From positions 15,005,511 through 15,069,510 of the forward strand of contig NC_074725.1 of assembly GCF_947242115.1 (NCBI RefSeq): DNA of 64,000 bases, given 5' to 3'. The position numbers and the translations under genes are program-made. This DNA is from Biomphalaria glabrata. Lineage: Eukaryota; Mollusca; Gastropoda; Planorbidae. The notes below the pieces were generated by a model that did not search any database, was not told the DNA's origin, and saw only the letters and a program-made list of their open reading frames with translations. Positions within the stretch are counted from its first letter, which is position 1. Every line of letters starts with the position of its first letter. Of this stretch, positions 13,566 through 26,035 are shown one piece after another.

Positions 13566-16052
13566 GACATAGTTCCAACCATAGGTAATGCCCATAGTCG
13601 CATCATGACTGAAGGAGGCCATATATATTTATACACAATATTACCTTTTAAGCTTGGAAAACATTTTTGATTAGATATTTTAAAGAAGTATCTCAATGAA
13701 AAGAAATATAACTTAAGTCTAACAACTAAACTACTCTATGGATATTTATATCCATTAATGCTTCAAGATGGAGAATCTAGGAAGAAGACAAAAGCAATTT
13801 CAGTTGTTTTTTTATAAAACTAAAAAACAAAAAGTATGAACTTGTTATGGCAGTTACTGCAATATTTGTAGAATTCAAGTCAACAACTAGTGAAATAAAG
13901 ATGCCATTTTATTAAACAAAAATTATAGGCAGCTCAACATAGTGTGGCCAAAACAGCCTAGAGTTACTTCCCAAGAGTATAAGTTGTATTGATACTCTCT
14001 GTAGACCAACCCATACCTATGTAATGTTTCTTTCCTTATTTGTAATAACTCCCCTATCTTATGAGTCATAAAGCAAATCAGATTATAAAAATTTCATCAA
14101 TAAAATTATATTAATTTGCTATCTCAAAAACATCCACTCTGTAGGTTTATAAAATCACTGGGTTAGAAAATATATGCTAAAAGGATGGTCACTTTTTCCA
14201 TTTCTATGAACCACCCTATGAAGTTCCTGAATCATTGTTAAAAAAAATAGGAGCCAATAAATCTGTAAATACGAGTCCTGGCATTCTATAGCAAAATTAG
14301 TGGCACAAACTTGATATTAACATTATGGTTTAAATCAAGGTTTTCCAACCTGCTCAAAAATACAAATAGGTATCAAATGTAATTTTTTCTTTGTCTTAGA
14401 CAAATGAACACTATGTAAACAGCCAAGAGATGTCAGTTCCTCACACAATTGTAATAATAATACAAGCATTTCTATTTTACATTTATTACAAGTATTTTTA
14501 CTGAATAAATCAGCAATCAGTTTGCCTATACAATAGCCATACAAACTGAAGTGGATTGTTTCCAATGTATTATTTTTTATTTATAAGCTAATGTATTATT
14601 TTTTATTTATAAGCTAGTATACGTCTTGCCGCAAGTAAAACCTCTAAAGTTTTACTTTGGAGACTTTGAACTTCAACATATATTTTACTTTTTTTCTTTG
14701 TAAATTTTTCCTCAACTCACAAGATCAAGTTGTTACTCAAAAATAAAAGATTGTACATAGGAAACTTATCTGGCATAAAATATTGTGTACATTGTTTTTA
14801 CAATAGTAATTTCTTTTCATTAAATAATACAAAAAAAAACCAACAAAAAAAAAAACCACACATATATGCATCAAACATTTCTCAAATGAAAATACAAAAA
14901 GAATGAAAAGGATTCAAATATTTCTGGAATCACCTTTCACTGACTAGTATTTTTAAATTAACAGTGATATATCTTAGCCTGGGATAAATATATATTAATT
15001 TATCTTTTTGACAGACTTACAGCTGTAGGGAAGTAGTTGAAACAATTTGATCAAATCATAATAAGAGAACATATATACAAACAGATGATCAACACAAACT
15101 TTGTTTGGATTGACTATGTCCTGTGGTTAAAGACTGACTGCCTGAAGCTTATCTTATCACAGTTGTTTCTTAAAAATAAGATTATGTCCTAAGCATATCT
15201 AGTTATTTTTGTTTCAATATATATAATTAGAGTATTCGCCTTAATTTAGATAACCTGTTCATGCATACATGAATTTATTCTAAAGGAGTTTTATAATATC
15301 TCTTTTTTTTCGTTCTGTTTTAAATTATATTTTTATATTTAAAAGTTTGGTTAGGATGAGGAATATATATTAAAAATAGTTTTTCTTCGTTTATGTGCTT
15401 CTATTTGTGTGCCTTGGAAAACAACAAGCATTTTAGTATTTGTAAGTTATGTATGGTTTGCATTAATGCTAAATTACTTTTTCCTACAGCAGTATTTCTA
15501 TGCTAAGTGATTTTATTAATGGTGTGATTCAATCTTTTTATTTTTTACGTGATCTAGTAAAAACTTTGATAGCGATTTCTATTAAGTATGCCAATATATT
15601 TATCTAAGGTAGTGTATTGAATGGCTTTAAGACTTTTTGATGAATGATTTTTTATAATATCTATACAAAAAGTCTGTTGAAATAAAAGTTTCCCTTTTAT
15701 ACAGTTTTTTTTAAATAGGAATCCTTCAGCAGATTGTGAGGTCACAATGTAGGATGTTATGTTAATCCAAGAAATATGATGAGCACTGTAGCTTTTTGGA
15801 TATACTCAAGATTTGGAAAGGTATTTGAATAGATACGCTCAAGCTTTTGGACAGGTTTATCCCTTTACCACTGACTTAATTTGACACAAAAATGGATAGA
15901 AATTTATTCAACGAATCAAGTAAAAAGCACTTTTAAAAAAAAAAATGTTCATTTCAAATTGATTTGTGTACAGGTGCAAGCTCTGCTTATCACACATTGT
16001 TTGTTAGCACTGGCCATAATGTTATAGGTTGGAAGTAACAAAAGCTAAGTGG
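13566..16052. other. AT-rich DNA, includes probable Hs6st 3' untranslated region
   Basis: Downstream of the sulfotransferase stop codon on the minus strand. The first AATAAA on that strand lies at 15903-15908, about 145 nt past the stop, and is a possible polyadenylation signal. A 26-bp tandem duplication occurs at 14564-14615. No other feature seen. Confidence 0.45.
14564..14615. repeat. 26-bp tandem duplication
   Basis: Two copies of an AT-rich unit beginning aatgtattattttttattt, at 14564-14589 and 14590-14615, nearly identical. Confidence 0.85.
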
Positions 16053-16605
16053 CTACCTCTTTGCTTTAGGTTCTAGCGCGTTCACAGTAGCCTTGCTTGG
16101 ATACTGGACCTGTTTGTCATCCTCTTCTGTTTCCTCATTCTCTTCTGGAAATTCTTCTTCTTTAGGGACAACTTTTTCAACCTTCTTGGCAGAGTTTCTA
16201 GCACTGTTGAAGTAATCCTCCACAGTGTATCCCAAGTGGGCCTCCATGCTCTCAACCCTTTGTAGGAACAGATCTTTGGCAAACTGGTACAGCTGGATGT
16301 CCAGCCTGGTCTTGTCCACAACAGCATCATGCATGGCACGAGTGATATTTAGCTGAGACACATGAGTTATAGGCTTAGGTTTTAAACTCTCAATAAATCT
16401 GATGCCAAAGGTATTTTCAAACAAAAACTGAGTCTTCTCCTGTTCTTCCAGGATGCCAAAAAATGAAAAATTCAGAAGATTTTCTTTAGCACTTTTCAGC
16501 ATGATCTCCCCTGCAAGTTTTTCGTTCCGATTTGTCTTGTTGTAGCAGTTTATTTTAGAGAGGTTAGAGAGCATACGTGTCATTCTGTTGAATGCCAAAT
16601 TGTGC
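16053..16605 (-). CDS. Hs6st: Hs6st coding exon 3 (C-terminal catalytic part and acidic tail)
   Basis: Starts after a T-rich tract ending CCAG and completes Gln257, then reads HNLAFNRMTRML, SAKENLLNFSFFGILEEQEKT, QFLFENTFGIRF and DIQLYQFAKDLFLQRV. These match the vertebrate NLANNRQVRML, FFGLTEFQRKTQYLFERTF and LDMQLYDYAKDLFQQR. The last 60 residues are acidic and Lys-rich (EEEFPEENEETEEDD) and do not resemble the vertebrate tail. Confidence 0.95.
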
Positions 16606-19600
16606 CTGGAAAAAAAACAGTAAATAGAAAGATATAGATGCAGAGTTACTCAAAAATTGAAAGTTGAATGCTTAACAGTGCCTGAAAAGGAAATTAAAAA
16701 GAAAAAAAAATTTAAAATGCTAAATTTCTCAACTATTGAATTTAAAGCCATCATTCAGCCAGCTTCACTTACCATAAACTGATGTGACTAACCTATATGA
16801 ACTAAGTATACTTAAGAAATATCTTCAAATACAATGTAGAAAAATGTCAATTCTTACTTTAATAATTATTTGAAACTTACATACAAAATTCTGAGTATTT
16901 TTAAGCACCTAGAATGGATACTATTTTTTCCCTTTATCCTCTTTCACTATCTCCTTTTTTCTTGGTAGTTGACTCCCCTTGACTCCCCCCATTAGCATAA
17001 ATTATGAGAGATAAGATGATTTATGTGACAGAAACATAAAAGGATGCCCAGATTAAAGTAGCCAATTGACAGCATGATGGGTTGATAGAATCTAATGTGA
17101 AGCAATGAGTTTAGAGTTCCTCAAAGGATTTTATTCACTATATATTTTATTCACTATGTCTTATGGCTACCCTTTCAGAACTCCTGCACTCTAGTTTTAA
17201 AAACTTTTTCCCTTCCCTCTTTCATATCGTATCAATGGATGGGCAAGTCATGGCCTTTCGAAACAATTCCTGAGAATCCAGGTCCACCTTCCAGTTCAAA
17301 TATTTGTTGCCTATAAGTGAACATCATTATCCTTTGTTAGACAAAGTTATATGTTATCGACCAGGGGTGGGCAAATTGCAGCCCGCGGGCCACATGCGGC
17401 CCGTTGAAGTGTTTTATGCGGCCTGCGGACACCTAAAAAAATCAGATGTGTCCAGACATTATACATATAAAAATGCAAATATATTAAAAATAAATAATTG
17501 TAAATATCTATAGAAATTATTCAAACGTTTGATTATTATCACTTATAATGAAGAGTCTAAAGCAGTGGTCTTCAACGGGGGCGATATCCCCCCCTAGGGG
17601 GCGTTTTCGAGATTTTGGGGGGCGCTGAGAGCCAAAGGGGGCGGTAGGGGGGCGCTGGGCACAAAATGGGGCGGTAAGGGGGCGCTGGGCATAAAGGCGG
17701 AAAGAAAAAACTAAAGGTGCTCTGAAACAAAACAAATTTAAAAATTCTTCAACATAAAGCTGCGAAAATTTAATATAGACAAATTATAGTTAACTTGCTT
17801 CTAATTTAAGAACAGAAACAGCGTTAGAAATTGAGTTTGGGAATCCCATTTTCTATTTTTAAATTCTTACTCTTTTACTATGGTAATAGTGTATCTATTG
17901 TCCCTGGATCTGGCGTGTATAAACGTTTAAGATTTGAGAAACAAAGTAGGTAATACGCCTTTTACATTATAGTTTATTTTATCTACAGATGTTAATATAT
18001 TGATATGTTAATTGCAAATAACATTAAAGGTAACATTTTAAAGAATATTTTCACTTTTTAAAAACAAAAAAACATTGCTAAAATGTTGTTACGAAAACTC
18101 ACTGGTATGTCATGTAATATTTCCTTGAGATGTAGTGAATGGCCACTAGAAAAAAAGTATGTTCTACTTTGATCGCATTTTAAGATGAGGTTATGAAACC
18201 AAGTCCGCTTCACGAACATATAGCGATTTCCAAAAATAATTTAAGAATATTCATGAACAATTATAAAAATCTACAATTAAAACAATATTAAAAACAAAAA
18301 AAACGACAAAGCAGGATATGTTTTAATGGCTTCTTAGAAAAATGCATAGTTTTTTTTTTAAATACTTGTGATATTGTTGAAAAATTGATTAAAACTAAAT
18401 TTATTTTAAAACATATGTAACACAAAAAGACTTTTTTTTCTGTTAGAGATGAAATATTATTTCAAAATTGTCTAGTTATGTAGCTTATGAGGACATATAG
18501 GAAACCATCAGTGGTTGGACGCTACAATGACTTCATAGGTAATATAGAATAAAGAACAAATCTATTCACTATTCACCACAAGAAAAGTTTAGCCCGCAAT
18601 TTCATTTCTATTTGAATCTAATTATAAAATTGTAAATAAAATACAAACCCATGCCGAAAATAAGCGCATCTTTCAACAGTTTTGTGAAACAAATGATGAA
18701 AAAGGTGTTAGACTCTTGTAAACTGAAGTTCGCTGGATTACGAAAGGGATTTGTTAATTGTTATGGCTCGTTTTTTTTAACACTTTTTTTGTTTTTGAGA
18801 AAACAGGAAGATTCAACGGTTGGCGATGACTTACAGAAGGCTAAAAAAATGTTTTACATGGAAGGCATCTAACACAAATGAATGAAACGAACCTCCGACT
18901 GCTAGGAAAAAGATTAACTTTTATTGATAATATTATTTTCTCTTTTATCGAGATATTAAATCTATTTTAAAGAGTTTTACAATCTCACAGAACTTGTTTG
19001 TTGACAAATGAATTACTGCCCAAGGACACCGATATCTATGCAATTCACATAACAATGCTCTATGAAGAAATTAAGATTCGCTTCTAAAATGTTAAATATG
19101 TATATTTAAATGACAGTTATTAAACATCTGTTACTGATGTTAAAATTGAGTTGCATGAAAAAATAGATTTACAAAACTATGTCTTCAGTAAAAAGAATGT
19201 AAACATAGGAGGCACACAGTGGCGTAGCTAGGGTGGGGGGAGGTTCAAATCCCCCGGGTCCCCATTCAAGGGGGAGGGGGGGGGGGACAAATTAGTGCTT
19301 TTTTAATTAATTAAATTAAATATTACGCAAAATGCAGCGGCCCCCAAAGATGTCAAGCCCCCTGGCCCCCAAACGATGGATATTCCTAGCTACGCCCCTG
19401 GAGGCACAACAGAGATGTGGCTGCATTTAAATGTTTCAGTAAAATACCAAAACTGTGGTCGAAATTGGCTTATGTTTTAGCTTTTCAGTAAACATACATT
19501 GTTAACATAGATTCAGTGCTTAACAAACTTAATGAATAAGCAAAGAAATAGACTGGATGTAGCCACTAGAGGAGACCTTCGCCTTGTTTTGGCTAATTTA

Positions 19601-22600
19601 AAGCTTGAAATTTCTAATATTGTCAGACTGCATGGGGCACAAGGTTCCCATTAGCTTAATTTCTTTTTGTAGTGAATTCAGCAATAATAATATTTATATT
19701 AAAAAATAAAACTAAATTTACAATTAAACCAAAAAACAGAAGGCCCTAATATTCAAAAATTTAAACGGAGACAATTCTTAGGATTTGAAAGAAAGTCTTT
19801 ACAATTAATTTTTGTGTGTAATCACTGAAAATTATTTGACACAATTTTTTGTATAACGATAATATTGGCAATTTTTGCCTTTAATTCCAAAGATTACGAC
19901 TGAGACAGTGTTTCCCGAATTTTATGCAGACAAAGCCGTTGTATGCTGGTGTTCTATTTAAGTTTTCTTTCCGTCTTTTGCGCCTGTCTTCAATAAGGCT
20001 TTTCTTTGAGTATCAAATGTTTGTCCCGCAGTTTTTGTAAGAGCTCTCGAACTGTTTCTCTCAGAGGCTATCTGCTGCCAGAGAATGCTGCCAGTTACTT
20101 TCCTCTATGCCAGTGAGAGCGAAATGGCGCCTGAATAAATCTTTATAACGCTCACGGGGTAGGGGGCACCTCTGTAACTCAGTTCTTCTTAAAGCTCGTC
20201 AGTCATAGGCCAAGGAGTTCACAACAATCGCCTTTGGCATGAGGTCGTCTCCCAAGTGGGATAAGTGTTATTGACAGCATAAAAATTAATAAATAGATGA
20301 TATTTTGTTCAAATTGGCCTTCTCACGCTTTCTTAGAAGGGGGCGCTGGCGGATTTTTTTAAAGAAAAAAATCGAAATAGGGGCGGTAGGCCAAAATAGG
20401 TTGAAGACAACTGGTCTAAAGAAACATTGTCTCTAAATGTCATTCTAAAAAGTTTAAAGTAAACGAGGATTATTTTAAATGGCAATATTTCGAAAATTTA
20501 AATCAAAGACTCAAACTCATGCCAGTATTTATTCCATGCTATGAAGAATTTTGTTGAAAGTGTTGGGTTGGCTTGTACAAGATGGCAAGGGTAACAACTG
20601 ATGGAGACCGTGCTTTGACTGAGTTAAAACAGGCTTTGTATAAAATAAAGAGCAATATCCATTCCCAACAGTAAACTCATTACAGGAAAGTTTACACAAA
20701 GCTGCATTGAATCATACAAATTATTGCATATGCATAGAAAGGTTAACATATTTGGCATAGCATTGGCCTTAGGCATAGGCAAACTATGCAGCTTCCTGGG
20801 GCCTACGATTATCGACGGCATCGCACAGAACATGTATTGTGTTATTTTAGAGAAGAAATACTGAAACTTGTCCTCTGTGTTATTGTTGAAGTACACTAGG
20901 TTTTTAATAAACTGCATAATTTTAGTTTTTTTTGCTGTTAATTTTTATTTTTCTATTTTATTTGGGGCCACCAAATTCACTTCACTTAGGGCCGCCAATT
21001 ATCTAAGGTGGCCTTGACTGGCAGATCTGAAAAGTACTTGAAGATTTGAAAACAAAACATTCCGATGTTCGGTAACAAAGAAGTATCTGCTGGCCTAGCA
21101 TTAGAAGAATGTGAAGTCTAAAGGAAGAAATTGTTCAGTTCCTTAAAGGACATTGACAGTGACTTTGTTACAAATATTTCTAATGAAGAGTTGAAGACTG
21201 ACTTCTGTTTATCATCAAGAGCATTACAATGTTTTGTTTGCATATGAAATGTATGTGCATCTATAATCTTTTTAAACAAAGCTATTCCATTTCTTGAGGC
21301 CAGCAAATGAAATTAAGTTTTGTCGTTTTCCTTTGCTGAAAGGTGAAACTTTCTAATGAAATGGTTACAAAATATACAAGACATTTTTATTCCTTGAATG
21401 CGGAAGTTGAAAGCAAGACGTCAAGAAATTGGAACAGTTTTCAATACCCTCAGCTCACCATTTAATGCAGAAGCTGATTCAGCTCCAGATGACATACCTC
21501 CTAACAAATTATGACCTGAAAGAGAAGTTCCAGTCAGTTCTTTCATGGGAGTTTCATGGGTGCCAGAAGCTGTATATCCGCACTTAAAAAAAACTTTGCA
21601 GCTAAACTTTCACATTATTTGGAGCCACATTCATATGTGAACAAGCTTTTTTTTGTTTGAAAATTACCAAGTGTTAGAGCACGTCGATGCTGATTGACTG
21701 TATTTGAAAGCAGCCACAAGAAAACAACAACTAGTAAGCTAGTTCGACAGTTTTGGAACTTTTTGCACGAGAGTAAACAATTATATACTTCACATTAAGT
21801 ACTATTATACATTTGTGGTGAAATGTTGTGATGTAAACAGACAATAGCGAAATTTAAAAAAATCATTCTTAAAATAATTTCACGAAATTGCTAATTCTTG
21901 TAATTCCTCAATTGGGTGTGCGGCCCCCCAGTCCCCACATTTTTTTTAATGCGGCCCTCGGCAGGAAAAGGTTGCCCACCCCTGTTATAGACCATTTCTA
22001 CATAAGTCCTCATCATCTTAAGGAAGATGTTATGCCTGCATGTAGATGTACATTTGTCTGATAGCACATATATACATTATTGTGGCCACTGTTTTCATGA
22101 TTTTATCTGCAGCCATCACCTTGAGTGGAAGATCCTTTCAAGAAGAGCCCCTGTGTTCACATGCCAAGCAGCTAGCTAACTCAATGCCGGAGGCCTAAAC
22201 CATCATAGCCCATCAAAAAGCCCAGAGCTGAGCCTAACACCACACCCCATGTTGCCTGAATAGCTTTGCATAGAAACCTATCACAATATTCCAGCAGAAG
22301 CTAAATCATTCAAGAAGCAACAAGGTGACAGATTCACACTGACCCTATAAAGTAGTTAAAAATAATTAAGCCTAGGGCCCATGATTTGTTCCCATATCAA
22401 AGAATTGGATGTTAAACAATTAAGATATATATAATGTCTTTTTTTCCATAATTTTTTTAAAGCTATATCTTCATGAAGCCTGAAAAATACAACTATCTCA
22501 AAGAAACAAAATAACAATTAAATTATCTTGATTGCAGTCAACACTGGTAATATATATATATATGACAAACTTACTGGCATGATACAAACTCTTCAAAGGA

Positions 22601-25204
22601 AACTCCTGACCAGTCAGGGCCACTGAAACAAAATGGTACCTCATCCAATGTTGCATCTCTTCCATTACAGTGAAGCCTGACTGCCTTCCAAGTGGCCCCT
22701 CTTTTAACATGTTGCCATTCACTAAAAAATCTATTGACAGGGTTGCGAAGGAATGTGATGTAATGATATCTGAAATAAACAAAGCTGCAATATAATAGAT
22801 TTATGGCAAGTAAGACCAAAGTAAGTTGTGATGCAATTAAATGAGAGCTGATGGTTTAATTTTAAGATAAACATGGAGTTTATTATCAGGTCTATTTCAT
22901 AACATTGTAATTATCACATTATCATATTCTCTGTATAACAGAACATTGTATCAGATGTACTTTTAGTGCAATCACAGTCATGCCTGGTCATAAAAATAAT
23001 GAAATTTGTTTGAACTTTTGAGTCTGAACTTGGAAAAGGTTTGTTTATGTTTGATGCTGAAGAGAACACCTAGCCAAAGCCAGTAATACAGAAAGATTAC
23101 ACTAGCCATATGAACATGTTTTTTGGTCAAGGTAACTGGAACTGGCAACAATGTCAAAATTTTGAAGGCTGATGTCAAAATAATGGTAACACTTGTCAAA
23201 ATGAAAATAGACATGGCAGCACAAGCCAAAATGAATCTATATGGAAGACTTTATGAACTGATAGCTAAAACCTTGAAATGTTACCCTACCAGCAACATGG
23301 AAAGAAGTAGTGGAAAATATCCAGAGCTGAAGATGTATAAGTTAAAGATCTTCCTGATGCCAAAACAATGCTTTAAAGACTGAAAAAATCTGATGCTTCC
23401 TAAAATATAAAGCAACTCAGGCAAGCTCTTGTAAACCTCAACAACAATAGTAAGCAGACATACTGGCAAAAGATGGGAGAATGAACAAACAAATGAAAAT
23501 TCCTCTCTACCTGGAAGAAATGAAGAAAATAATAGAGAGTAGAATAAACGAGACATGGACCAGCTCTCAAGAACAACATATAATTTTTCCTCTCAGAACC
23601 AGACACAACAGAATAAGACAACATACGTTCTGGAAGGTAAAAATTGCGACTAGCAAAACTCGCTCTTGTGAAGCATCACCAGAAAAAGCTGACCATGTCC
23701 TTCAAAGATGCATATTATACTCTATCCAGAGGCCCAAACAAGACACTTTGTAATAAAAACTATATGGGAACTGCCTGATCTAGAAACCACTGCTTGGTTC
23801 ATCTCAGATGTATGAATACTAGTCTGAACATTATTTATTATTCCAACATATTTAAAGTATTATTCTCTACAATGTGACTGATCTCTATAATATTATTATT
23901 CTCTACAATGTGTGTGATCTCTATAATGTTATTATTCTCTACAATAAGGGTGATCTCTATAATGTGAATGTTAAAACTTAATTTCTATTTAAAATGAAAT
24001 CATAATCTTAAATTAACATTTTAAAAAGACAGGAGCTTTTCTTTCATCTTATATACTTGCTGTGGAAAAATCTTTTACAAGTGTTTTGCTTAATTTTCAA
24101 AAATAAAAGAAATAGAAGGATCAGAATTTAGTAAAATGTTCTCTCATTGTATATATTTCTTCAAACTCTCAAGCTTTTCAAGTGAGAATTTCAAGTAGTA
24201 TATCAACTTCAAGAATTTGTTAACTTATAATTGAATAGGTAAAAACAATGTTAGGAAATCCATTTAACGCTACAATAAATATCTGGAAGATATACCGATT
24301 GGAAAAACTTTATAAAGAGAATAGTTTATGGGTTCTTTAGTTTATTTGTTCATCTAGTCTTAGTGAAGCTATTACATCTGATTGAATATTCTTATTCAGA
24401 GAACTGTCCTTGTTAATTTTGTTTAATTAAATTTTGTTTTCAAATGAAGGACTATATTTCTGTGTATTCTATTCCTTACAGACATGTACTAGACCCAATC
24501 ATAACAACTAATTTCAGTATAACTTCTCATTACACTAATGTCACGATCCCTTCAAAGAATTGTTTGATAAAAAGCCCTTGAATTTGTTTTGTAGAGCCAA
24601 TGAATTTCGTTTAAAAAAAAGAGTCTTACCTTCTCTGTGTTCTTGTAGGAGGCTCATTTTTTTTAAACCATTCATCAACACAGTCATTTAATTCTGTCCA
24701 ATCAGCATGCAGGCCACAGACCCATCCAGTGGAATGACGACTCAGAAGCCAGTATTTTTTGTTCTTTGTGGTACAATCACATTTTTTCTTCTCTGGCTCA
24801 CACATGCACTTTGAAGTCAAGTCAAGGTTGTGAACTAAGTGGCGGCCAAAAGCAGCACCGCCTGTTTTCTGAATGTGAAGGTAAATGAGAATATCTCTGT
24901 CTTCCAGATCAAGTTCGAACACCCTGTCAATAGCACTGATATTGAACTTATGTTTCAAGACTTTACCTTGTAAAAATGCTTCAAAATCAGAATATGCAAC
25001 AGGGGTAAGATCTGGTGCTTTAAGACAGAGGGAGCCATTGCAGGAATACATTGCAATCAAAATCATGAAAAAAAATGCTGTTATTAAAAGAAAGACAGTG
25101 AGTCTACATTTATTGGATCTGTATGATGCTATTTTCCTCATAATGAATCTTAGCAATAAACTTGTATTGAGCCTAGAAAATGTGTCGAAGCAGTTTTCCT
25201 TCAT
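16053..25204 (-). CDS. Hs6st: Heparan-sulfate 6-O-sulfotransferase, three coding exons
   Basis: A Golgi type II membrane enzyme that moves sulfate from PAPS to the 6-hydroxyl of glucosamine residues in heparan sulfate. Coding exons are 25204-24630, 22769-22575 and 16605-16053 (575+195+553 nt), joining in frame to 440 aa plus stop. Both introns are phase 2 with GTAAGA and GTAAGT donors and AG acceptors. The start ATG is directly preceded by an in-frame TAA. Residues 33-53 form the single signal anchor. The PAPS 5'-phosphosulfate loop is IQKTGG (111-116). CGLHADWTEL (163-172) holds the His thought to be the catalytic base in this family. The 3'-phosphate loop is LRNPVNRFFSEW (199-210). Sequons occur at N56, N88, N271 and N279, and the tail is acidic. 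The length is close to vertebrate HS6ST1 (about 410). Vertebrates have three paralogues, and I cannot say which is nearest. Intron 2 carries nested hAT elements; intron 1 carries a LINE remnant. Confidence 0.96.
17563..20413. mobile_element. Middle hAT-type element nested in the outer hAT
   Basis: Ends are CAGTGGTCTTCAAC and, reversed, CAGTTGTCTTCAAC. A perfect 8-bp duplication gtctaaag lies at 17555-17562 and 20414-20421. Both subterminal regions carry 'ggggcggtagg'/'ggggcgctgg' repeats. It is 2851 bp. I could not recognise a transposase in it, so it is probably non-autonomous or badly decayed. It is itself interrupted by the 184-bp MITE at 19217-19400. Confidence 0.92.
19217..19400. mobile_element. 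Inner hAT MITE (184 bp)
   Basis: Ends are CAGTGGCGTAGCTAGG and, reversed, CAGGGGCGTAGCTAGG. A perfect 8-bp duplication gaggcaca sits at 19209-19216 and 19401-19408. The interior is C/G-rich near the ends and has no coding. The same family recurs at 53498-53632. Confidence 0.95.
20461..21720 (+). pseudogene. hAT transposase remnant of the outer element
   Basis: Broken pieces in several frames. MARVTTDGDRAL near 20580 corresponds to the VTTDGAPAM region around the second catalytic Asp of Zaphod-like (GTF2IRD2-type) hATs. TVFNTLSSPFNAEADSAPDD near 21440 matches the late insertion domain. LFGATFICEQAFFCLKI near 21610 matches the C-terminal dimerisation motif FGSTYVCEQTFS. A further small repeat seems to interrupt it at about 20750-21025. 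Many stops; not a gene. Confidence 0.8.
20750..21025. repeat. Probable small nested MITE in the outer hAT transposase
   Basis: Left part ggccttaggcataggcaaac and right part, reversed, CCACCTTAGATAATTGGCGG resemble the two ends of a small repeat I remember from invertebrate genomes. It falls where the transposase homology is lost. I could not find a target duplication, so limits and class are uncertain. Confidence 0.4.
22575..22769 (-). CDS. Hs6st: Hs6st coding exon 2 (PAPS 3' loop)
   Basis: 65 codons' worth, phase 2 at both ends. It starts after TTTATTTCAG and completes Arg192, then reads YHYITFLRNPVNRFFSEW, HVKRGATWK and FSGPDWSGVSFEEFVSC. These match the vertebrate segments YYITLLRDPVSRYLSEWRH and TDWSGCTLQEFMDC. 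It ends at the GTAAGT donor. Confidence 0.95.
22980..23760 (+). mobile_element. LINE 3' remnant in Hs6st intron 1, antisense to the gene
   Basis: Plus-strand remnant of an RNase H-bearing LINE. At 23580-23750 it reads PLRTRHNRIRQHTFWKVK, then CEASPEKADHVLQRCILY, the basic stretch and zinc knuckle after RNase H. The upstream part is full of stops. The same family occurs at 30770-31745, where the matching phrase is FGLRIGHNRKRQHTFQKLKN. Confidence 0.75.
23859..23966. repeat. 36-bp tandem repeat, three copies, in Hs6st intron 1
   Basis: Units beginning attattctctacaat start at 23859, 23895 and 23931, with a few changes between copies. Confidence 0.85.
24630..25204 (-). CDS. Hs6st: Hs6st coding exon 1 (anchor, stem, PAPS 5' loop)
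   Basis: Encodes residues 1-191 and two bases of codon 192. It contains the short cytosolic tail, the membrane anchor, the stem, the DILIYLHIQKTGG core and a Cys-rich loop (KCMCEPEKKKCDC) shared with animal HS6STs. The exon ends at the donor GTAAGA on the minus strand. Open translation past the donor stops at once, consistent with a true boundary. Confidence 0.95.
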
Positions 25205-25554
25205 TTATTTACAAGATGTAGGGCTCTTGTCCTATACCATATACTTGAGTACATAATTCCTAGAATTTTAATTAACTGCTAGCACAAGTCACAACCACAA
25301 ATCTAAAATGGAGAAAAAAATACAGGTTAAAGGTAAAAGGCATTAAAATGGCATAATTATAGTATTTTATAACTTATATTTAAGCTGACCTCCCCTTTTA
25401 TATTTTTATTGGAAACCATTTCACAATTATTTTTTTTTTTCCAAAAAGAAAAAAATGTTAACAAGGTGTCATAGATTTATTTTAGGAAAACAGATTGAAC
25501 GATAAACAGTTGCCAGTTCAAAGGATATTGGTAGAAATAAATAGTACAAATTTG
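25205..25554. other. Upstream of the Hs6st start: 5' untranslated or intronic DNA
   Basis: No coding region. The 5' end of the Hs6st transcript and any upstream non-coding exon must lie here or further right, but I see no promoter motif I would defend. Confidence 0.4.
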
Positions 25555-25990
25555 TTCTTGCATTTAATCTATAAGGAATAAGAAATGTGCATCTATCTTT
25601 GTGTCTGTCTGGGTGTTTCATTAGGTTTTGTTTATCTATTGTTAATTATGGTAAAGTTTAGTATTTTATGTACTTTACTTTTTATTCTTCTGTCCTGAAG
25701 TTTAGTGATTTTACTAATGGTGTTACTGTAATCAAATTGGAGTGTTCATTTGTTAATAAATTTCACTGCTGTATTTTTTATTTTTTCTTGTTTATATATA
25801 ATATGTTTTCTTGAGTTGAGGAATCCCAAACAGAGGATGCATATTCTATTAACCAAGGTTAAATAACATTTTAGCTTTATGTTCTTATTTGATTTATAGA
25901 AATTTCTTTTAATATACCCAAATGCTTTGTTCGATTTTTTATAAGTTTACAATTTACAAGATGTTTTTTTTTAAGTTATACAATGGTTTA
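25555..25990 (-). mobile_element. CR1-like LINE fragment, piece 1
   Basis: Nucleotide match, same orientation, to 26265-26680: both share ctttgtgtctgtctgggtg / cttgagtctttctgagtat and gattttactaatggtgttac / gattttactaaaggtgtaac. It corresponds to the region after the reverse transcriptase. Decayed. Confidence 0.75.
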
Positions 25991-26035
25991 ATTTAATAAT
26001 TTACACCTAGAATTAGCGCGGGTCCTTTGAAAGTG

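Larger units (their letters stand above)
17362..21984 (+). mobile_element. Outer hAT transposon (broken transposase) in Hs6st intron 2
   Basis: Ends are CAGGGGTGGGCAAATTGC on the left and, reversed, CAGGGGTGGGCAACC on the right. They are flanked by an 8-bp duplication ttatcgac (17354-17361) / ttatagac (21985-21992) with one change. Subterminal sequence is rich in 'gcggcc', as in Tip100/Zaphod-like hATs. A dead transposase lies at about 20461-21720. The element is 4623 bp, but much of that is a second hAT inserted at 17563-20413. Confidence 0.93.

Noticed and set aside
13433-13696. 87-codon open frame on the minus strand
   Set aside because: Lies within the GC-richer repeat block at 13096-13565 and has no recognisable domain.
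18651-18872. 73-codon open frame in the middle hAT
   Set aside because: I looked for transposase motifs and found none; its conserved-looking start MPKISASFNSFVK is not enough to call a gene.
19209-19408. PIF/Harbinger MITE
   Set aside because: The duplication is a perfect 8 bp, not 3 bp, and the ends start CAG, which fits hAT.
24885-25256. 123-codon open frame on the plus strand
   Set aside because: Exactly antisense to Hs6st coding exon 1.
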